DNA of 43,198 bases from CAYJPV01 sp964396055 (lineage in GTDB: Bacteria; Acidobacteriota; Vicinamibacteria; Vicinamibacterales; JAKQTR01), in NCBI GenBank assembly GCA_964396055.1, contig CAYNDV010000024.1, forward strand, positions 1 through 43,198. Direction: 5' to 3'. The number at the start of each line of letters is the position of its first letter. Positions within the stretch are counted from its first letter, which is position 1. A program made the position numbers and the translations under genes. This document shows, one piece after another, positions 38,682 to 43,198 of the stretch. The notes under the pieces are model-generated. The model did no database searches and was not told the DNA's origin. It was given only the letters and a program-made list of their open reading frames with translations.

Positions 38682-39113
38682 TTAGGCTACCTCGAGCTTG
38701 GTCGGTTTCTGCGCGGTGTGCGGATGGTCGGGCCCCGCGTACACCTTCAACTTGCGGTACATCTGGTTGCCCATCTTCGTCTTGGGCAGCATCCCGCGCA
38801 CCGCTTCTTCCACCAGCCGGATCGGGTTACGCTGGCGCACGTCCTTCGCGCGTTCCTCGCGCAGGCCGCCTTCGTAGCCGGAGTGGCGACGGTAGATCTT
38901 CTGTTCTTCCTTGCGGCCGGTCAGTTTGACCTGCGCCGCGTTGACCACGATCACGTGATCGCCGGTGTCCACGAAGGGCGTGTACACGGCGCGGTGCTTG
39001 CCCATGAGGAGCCTGGCGGCCCGTGTCGCGATCCGACCGACGACCTGGTTGTTGGCGTCGATGACATGCCAGCGTCGTTCCACGCTGGTGGTGTTGGCCA
39101 TTCTCGTTCGCAT
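38682..39113 (-). CDS. rplM: 50S ribosomal protein L13
   Basis: A 143-residue early-assembly protein. RRWHVIDANNQVVGRIATRAA, FVDTGDHVIVVNA and GMLPKTKMGNQMYRKLKVY are diagnostic. Three starts are possible: GTG 39119, ATG 39113 and ATG 39101. I prefer 39113 because it gives the usual spacing (MRTR...WHVIDA) to the conserved core. The promoter at 39160-39188 lies just upstream. Confidence 0.95.
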   Translation of the reverse strand: MRTRMANTTSVERRWHVIDANNQVVGRIATRAARLLMGKHRAVYTPFVDTGDHVIVVNAAQVKLTGRKEEQKIYRRHSGYEGGLREERAKDVRQRNPIRLVEEAVRGMLPKTKMGNQMYRKLKVYAGPDHPHTAQKPTKLEVA

Positions 39114-39119
39114 CTGCAC

Positions 39120-39506
39120 GTCTCTATTCCAGAGTCAATTCAAGCAACGGCAAACCCAAATCGTACCAGTCACTTGACGGATTGTCAAGACACGCGCCAC
39201 CGCGCGGGTCTGTCGGGCCCTACGCATCATTTCACGAAACTGCCTGTAGAAGTCAGCGGCACGGCCCGATAAGACGAGCGGCCCGGGAGGCTGTCGGCCG
39301 CCCGGGCAGGGGATTATCGGGCAGATGGTGGCAGAAACTGCGCCGTCGGCCCGGTCGGGCGCGATGACAATTTTGTACGCGACCCACCCTAAACGAAACC
39401 AGGATCGCGACTTCCATGGCGATTTGGGCGCATTGACCCTGGCATCGGGCTTGCGCCACATGGCTTCGGGAGGCAGGCGGCCTTCGGAAAGGGGCGAGAC
39501 CCGCAC
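39120..39506. other. Divergent 387-base region between rplM and pilM
   Basis: Contains the rplM promoter (39160-39188, minus) with a palindrome CTTGAC-GGATT-GTCAAG (39173-39189) overlapping its -35 box, and a GCCCGGG/CCCGGGC hairpin (39281-39287 with 39301-39307). ATGACA at 39364-39369 is a weak -35 candidate toward pilM without a clear -10. No gene is supported. A 70-codon frame here contains CLDCH by chance only. Confidence 0.7.
39160..39188 (-). promoter_or_regulatory. Sigma-70 promoter for rplM-rpsI
   Basis: On the minus strand, TTGACA (39183-39188), 17 bases, then TACGAT (39160-39165), a near-consensus promoter about 45 bases before rplM. The -35 box is one arm of a perfect inverted repeat (39173-39178 and 39184-39189). 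Confidence 0.8.
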
Positions 39507-40568
39507 GTGTTTGGACTGTCACGGACCAAAGGGGTAGTGGGCCTGGACATCGGATCGAGCGCCGTCAAGGCGATCGAGCTGAAAGTGTCGGGCCGCACCA
39601 GCCGGGTCGGCGCCTTCGCCGTCGAGTCGGTCTCCCCGGACAGCATCGTCGACGGCGCCATCATCGACGCCGTCAGCGTGGCCGACGCCATCCGCCGGGC
39701 CTTCGAACGCGCCGGCACCCGCACCCGCGAGGTGGCGGCCTCGCTGTCCGGCAACGCGGTCATCGTCAAGAAGATCAGCCTGCCGGTGATGACCGAAACG
39801 GAACTCGCCGAGTCCATCCGCTGGGAAGCCGAACAGTACATCCCCTTCGACATCCAGGACGTCAATCTCGATCACCAGATCCTGAGCGGCGACCCGGAGG
39901 GCGCCCGGGGCACGATGGACGTGCTGCTGGTCGCCGCGAAGAAGGACAAGATCAACGACTACAGCGGCGTCATCGCCCAGGCCGGCCGCCAGCCCGCCAT
40001 CATCGACGTCGACGCCTTCGCGCTGCAGAACGCCTACGAGGCCAACTACGACCTCGAACCCGGCGTGGTCGCGGTGCTGATGAACGTCGGCGCCAGCGCC
40101 GTCAACGTCAACATCGTCAGCGGCGGGTCGTCCGTGTTCACCCGCGACATTTCCACGGGTGGCAACGCCTATTCGGAAGCCGTCCAGCGCGAGTTCAACC
40201 TGTCGTTCGAGCACGCCGAGCAGGTCAAGCGCGGCCGGACCGTCGAGGGCGTGGGCCCGGACGACGTGCGGCCCGTGCTGCGGGCGGTGACCGAGGCGGT
40301 CCTGCTGGAAGTGCAGAAGACCTTCGACTTCTACCGGGCCACGGCGCCGTCCGATCGACTCGACCGGATCATGGTGTGCGGCGGCGCGTCGCAGACCGAG
40401 GGGCTCCTGCAGGACATCGGCGAACGTTTCGGGCTGCCGGTGGAGCCGCTCAACCCGTTCCGCCGGATCGGCTTCGACGCGGCGAAACACGGCGTGGAGG
40501 CCGACGAAGCGGCTGCCACGTCGGTGGTGGCGGTGGGCCTGGCCCTCAGGCGGGTGGGTGACCGATGA
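39507..40568 (+). CDS. pilM: Type IV pilus assembly protein PilM
   Basis: A 353-residue actin-like cytoplasmic ATP-binding protein that binds the N-terminus of PilN and links the pilus motor side to the envelope complex. KGVVGLDIGSSAVKAIELK is the first phosphate loop, IRWEAEQYIPFDIQDVNLDH is the family signature, and MVCGGASQTEGLLQDIGERF the second nucleotide segment. The GTG at 39507 gives MFGLSRTKGVV, matching homologues. It begins a five-gene pilMNOPQ operon, and its stop overlaps pilN by ATGA. Confidence 0.95.
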   Translation: MFGLSRTKGVVGLDIGSSAVKAIELKVSGRTSRVGAFAVESVSPDSIVDGAIIDAVSVADAIRRAFERAGTRTREVAASLSGNAVIVKKISLPVMTETELAESIRWEAEQYIPFDIQDVNLDHQILSGDPEGARGTMDVLLVAAKKDKINDYSGVIAQAGRQPAIIDVDAFALQNAYEANYDLEPGVVAVLMNVGASAVNVNIVSGGSSVFTRDISTGGNAYSEAVQREFNLSFEHAEQVKRGRTVEGVGPDDVRPVLRAVTEAVLLEVQKTFDFYRATAPSDRLDRIMVCGGASQTEGLLQDIGERFGLPVEPLNPFRRIGFDAAKHGVEADEAAATSVVAVGLALRRVGDR

Positions 40569-41146
40569 TTCGCATCAACCTCCTCGCGCAGGACAAGGGC
40601 CGCGCCAAGCGGCGGACCACGCCGGCCGTCGGCGACGCCGGCCAGAAGATCACGGTGGCGTCCACACTCATCCTGGTGCTGGCCGGGCTGTTCGTGGCCT
40701 GGTGGTACTGGTCGCTGCAGAAAGATGCCGCACGCCTCGCCGAGGACATCGCAGCGGCCCAGCAGGAGACCGTCCGCCTGCGCGCCATCATCGTCCAGGT
40801 GCAGGACTTCGAGCGCCGGAAGGCCCAGCTGCAGGAACGCGTCACGCTGATCGAGCAGCTGCGCAAGGGGCAGAGCGGTCCGGTGCACATGCTCGACGAA
40901 CTCAGCCGCAGCCTGCCCGACATGCTGTGGCTCACCGAGATGGAGCAGAAAGGCGCCGAACTGACCATCGACGGCCGGTGCTCGGCGCTGACGTCGCTCT
41001 CGGACTTCGTGACGAACCTGGAGCAGTCCGGCTGGTTCAAGCGGCCGGTCGAGATCGTCGACAGCCAGGTGGAGCGCGCCTCGGGCGTGGACGTGGACCT
41101 GATCCGGTTCACGATCAAGGCCCAGTTCGCCCCGCCGCCGGGCTAG
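40565..41146 (+). CDS. pilN: Type IV pilus assembly protein PilN
   Basis: A 193-residue bitopic inner-membrane protein. MIRINLLAQDKGRAK is the conserved PilM-binding N-terminus, followed by one transmembrane helix (about residues 32-52), a coiled-coil segment (AEDIAAAQQETVRLRAIIVQ) and a periplasmic ferredoxin-like domain (LPDMLWLTEMEQKGAEL). It forms the alignment subcomplex with PilO. There is a 71-base gap before pilO. Confidence 0.93.
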   Translation: MIRINLLAQDKGRAKRRTTPAVGDAGQKITVASTLILVLAGLFVAWWYWSLQKDAARLAEDIAAAQQETVRLRAIIVQVQDFERRKAQLQERVTLIEQLRKGQSGPVHMLDELSRSLPDMLWLTEMEQKGAELTIDGRCSALTSLSDFVTNLEQSGWFKRPVEIVDSQVERASGVDVDLIRFTIKAQFAPPPG

Positions 41147-41217
41147 GCGGCCGGCGGCGCCACCGTGCAACCGTGTAAAGCCGGCGGGGGCTCGCCCCGA
41201 TACGACATCGAGACGTT

Positions 41218-41835
41218 ATGGACTTGCGGCTGAACAAAATCCCGTGGTACGGCCAGGTGGGCCTGTTTGTCGCCATCGCGCTGGGCGGCATCGCGGCCTT
41301 CTACTACTTGTACGCCGAGCCGGCCAGGACCCAGATGGCGGAGCAGCAGAAGCAACTCGACAGCCTGCGCGCCGACATCAACAAGGGCCTGACCACTGCC
41401 CGGAAGCTCCCGCAGTTCCGCGCCGAGGTGGCCGACCTCGAGTCGAGGCTCGAGAGCCTCAAGGCCGTGCTGCCCGACCAGAAGGATTTCGCCGACCTGC
41501 TGCGCAGCCTGCAGACGCTGGCGGCCCAGTCGAACCTGACGATCCGCACCTTCAAGCCGGGCGCGGTGGTCACCAAGCAGCTGCACGCCGAGTGGCCCAT
41601 TGCCATCGAGTTCGACGGCACGTACCACAACCTGGGCCTGTTCTTCGACCGCATCAGCAAGTTCGCCCGGATCATCAACGTCGGCAACGTCGTGATCCGC
41701 GCCAAGGACCGGCCCGAGCCGAACGCGACCGTCTCCGTGGCGTGCACGGCCACCACGTTCGTGCTGCTGGAAGCCGTCAAGGGAGCGGCCGCGAAGCCGG
41801 GGACGCCGGCGGCGGCCGGGGCGGTGAAACGATGA
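41218..41835 (+). CDS. pilO: Type IV pilus assembly protein PilO
   Basis: A 205-residue protein with a membrane helix at about residues 13-30, a coiled coil (AEQQKQLDSLRADINKGL) and a ferredoxin-like periplasmic domain (FDGTYHNLGLFFDRISKFARI). It pairs with PilN to bridge the inner membrane and PilP. The C-terminal Lys/Ala/Pro tail overlaps the pilP start (ATGA at 41832-41835). Confidence 0.93.
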   Translation: MDLRLNKIPWYGQVGLFVAIALGGIAAFYYLYAEPARTQMAEQQKQLDSLRADINKGLTTARKLPQFRAEVADLESRLESLKAVLPDQKDFADLLRSLQTLAAQSNLTIRTFKPGAVVTKQLHAEWPIAIEFDGTYHNLGLFFDRISKFARIINVGNVVIRAKDRPEPNATVSVACTATTFVLLEAVKGAAAKPGTPAAAGAVKR

Positions 41836-42308
41836 GACACCTTGCTGTCGCCGCCGGGCTCGCGCTGGGGGGCGTCGTCGCGGCCCTGGCCCTGGCCCAG
41901 ACGCCCGCGCCGCAGCCGCGGCCCGCGGCCCCGGGAGCCGCGGCGGCCCCGGCGCCGGCGTATGCCTACAACCCGGAAGGCCGCCGCGACCCGTTCGTGA
42001 GCCTGCTGCGCCGCGGGGCCGAGTCGGGCCGGACGCAGGGCGGGCCCGCCGAGGGGCCGGGCGCCCTGCTCGTGAACGAACTGGTGCTCAAGGGCATCAT
42101 GCGCAGCGCCGGGCAGTACGTGGCCCTGGTCCAGGGACCCGATACCAAGACCTACATCGTGCGGGTGAACGAGCGCCTCCTCGACGGGAACGTGCGCGCG
42201 ATTACCGCCGACACCCTGGTCCTGATGCAGGACGTCAACGACCCATTGTCGCCGACCAAGCAGCGCGAGGTCCGCCGGACCCTTCGCGCGGCGGTGGAGC
42301 AGAAATGA
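41832..42308 (+). CDS. pilP: Type IV pilus protein PilP
   Basis: A 158-residue periplasmic protein. The signal peptide (AVAAGLALGGVVAALALAQ) is followed by a Pro/Ala-rich linker, then the PilP domain: NPEGRRDPFVSLLRRG, LVLKGIMRSAGQYVALVQGP and TKTYIVRVNERLLDGNVRAI. PilP connects PilNO to PilQ. Most PilPs are lipoproteins, but no Cys occurs in this signal region, so it looks like an ordinary secreted form. It overlaps pilQ by ATGA at 42305-42308. Confidence 0.88.
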   Translation: MRHLAVAAGLALGGVVAALALAQTPAPQPRPAAPGAAAAPAPAYAYNPEGRRDPFVSLLRRGAESGRTQGGPAEGPGALLVNELVLKGIMRSAGQYVALVQGPDTKTYIVRVNERLLDGNVRAITADTLVLMQDVNDPLSPTKQREVRRTLRAAVEQK

Positions 42309-43198
42309 ACGCGGAGAGGAAGCCCGTGATGTCCATGGCGAATTCGCGTCCCGTGCACGGGGGGCGGCCGCCGACGTGGTCCGGCCGGGCGCTGGCCGGC
42401 CTGCTGGGCGTGTGCGCGCTGGCGGCCAGCCTCGGCGCCGCTGGCGATACGCCGACGCTGGCCCGCCTGACGGCCATCTCCACGTTGGCCGAAGGCCGCG
42501 CGATCACCGTCGTGATCGAGGCGAGCGAGCCGGTGTCCTACGCCACCGCGATGCCCGACCCGCTCACGGTCGTCGTCGACATGCGCAACGTCACCGCCGC
42601 AGGGGTGACCCGCGCCATCGGCCGGCCGGTCGGCCCGGTGGCCGACGTGGCCGTGGCCGAAACGCGGGGCGAGGATGGCGTCGCGATGTCGCGCGTCCGG
42701 CTGGCGCTGGCCGCGCCCGTGACGCCGACCGTGCGCAGCCGTCGCAACACGATCCTCGTCGAGTTCAGCGGCGGGGGCCCGCTTCCGGCCGTGATGCCGG
42801 CCACTGCGCCCACCGCGCCGCCGGCGGCCGTGCCTCCACCGGCCGCCGCGCCGGCGCGCGCGAACCGCCAGGCCGACGCGGTCTCGCTGAAGAAGGCCGA
42901 CATCGTCTACACGCCGATGGGCACCCGCGTCACCATCGCCGGTACGGCGGCCCTGCCGGCGGCCACCGCCGAGGAAACCCGTGAGGGCCCCCTGCGCCTC
43001 GTGCTCGACCTGCGCGGCGTCACCGCGTCCGCGCAGACCGTGGCCGGCCCCGCTCAGGGGCCGGTGGAGCGGGTACGCGTGGCCCAGAACAGCCGTGAGC
43101 CGCTCATCGCGCGCGTCGTGATCGACCTCCGCCAGCGCGCCCCGTACCGGGTGGAGCAGGTGGGCGGCCAGGTGGCCGTGGTCTTCGAACCGGTCGAG
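42305..43198 (+). CDS. pilQ: Type IV pilus secretin PilQ (3' end outside window)
   Basis: The frame from the ATG at 42305 runs to the window end without a stop (298 codons seen). After a signal peptide (ALAGLLGVCALAASLGAAG), two AMIN-type domains can be read: about residues 52-135 (ITVVIEASEPVSYATAMPDP, TVVVDMRNV) and about 198-298 (KADIVYTPMGTRVTIAG, LRLVLDLRGV, VVIDLRQRAPYRVEQ), joined by a Pro/Ala-rich linker. AMIN domains anchor PilQ to murein. The secretin core lies downstream. Gene order pilMNOP before it makes the call secure. Confidence 0.92.
   Translation, partial: MNAERKPVMSMANSRPVHGGRPPTWSGRALAGLLGVCALAASLGAAGDTPTLARLTAISTLAEGRAITVVIEASEPVSYATAMPDPLTVVVDMRNVTAAGVTRAIGRPVGPVADVAVAETRGEDGVAMSRVRLALAAPVTPTVRSRRNTILVEFSGGGPLPAVMPATAPTAPPAAVPPPAAAPARANRQADAVSLKKADIVYTPMGTRVTIAGTAALPAATAEETREGPLRLVLDLRGVTASAQTVAGPAQGPVERVRVAQNSREPLIARVVIDLRQRAPYRVEQVGGQVAVVFEPVE

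Noticed and set aside
39325..39537. 70-codon plus-strand frame containing CLDCH, as if a small cytochrome c
   Set aside because: A single CXXCH in a frame overlapping pilM, with no signal peptide and no haem fold; chance match.

Overview
The window looks like a chromosomal scaffold from a high-GC, Gram-negative (diderm) bacterium. The best guess is Acidobacteriota, probably class Vicinamibacteria. This rests on the very high GC, an outer membrane (LolA, a lipoprotein secretin, a type IV pilus secretin), an Acidobacteria-like gene mix (DUF5916 protein, multihaem cytochrome, RodZ-like HTH membrane protein, TPR proteins) and dispersed small hairpins whose translation contains RLKPDAT, which I associate with that group. 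No 16S rRNA is present, so taxonomy is inference. A run of 100 N marks a scaffold join, so this is a draft or metagenome assembly.

Layout. 1-7921 (+): a tightly packed, mostly overlapping run for membrane lipid and cofactor genes: RDD protein (cut by the window edge), pgpA, cinA, plsY, gpsA, ftsY, ribD, ribE, ribBA. 7922-16733 (+): a consensus-like promoter, then the classical ffh-rpsP-khpA-rimM-trmD-rplS-rnhB translation and secretion block, followed by a large TPR protein, a small membrane protein, a RodZ-like protein and a HEAT-like protein. 16687-16929 (-): a small convergent gene. 16960-20524 (+): nagZ-ldcA-mpl, a murein-recycling operon whose leader carries a striking repeated-palindrome structure. 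20560-23370 (-): rhodanese-like protein, lolA and a TPR-secretin lipoprotein. 23433-25734 (+): murB-murA, where MurA has Asp in place of the catalytic Cys. 25745-33309: mostly unrelated extracytoplasmic genes: a secreted beta-propeller, a glycosidase-like protein, a DUF5916 barrel and an 11-haem cytochrome c fused to a membrane cytochrome b. 33429-33540 (-): tRNA-Ala(CGC) and its terminator. 33716-33815: the N gap. 33822-39113 (-): thrC, frr, pyrH, tsf, rpsB, rpsI, rplM. 39507-43198 (+): pilMNOPQ, with pilQ running off the window.

Most genes are core housekeeping genes. The less ordinary signals are in non-coding DNA: alternative pairing arms in the nagZ leader, a 16-unit perfect heptamer array touching the pyrH promoter, other short tandem arrays that begin inside stop codons, small dispersed GC-rich hairpins, and promoters that would give nearly leaderless mRNAs. 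I found no CRISPR array, phage, insertion sequence or defence island. I cannot claim a wholly new system; the nagZ leader is the best candidate for an undescribed regulatory element.
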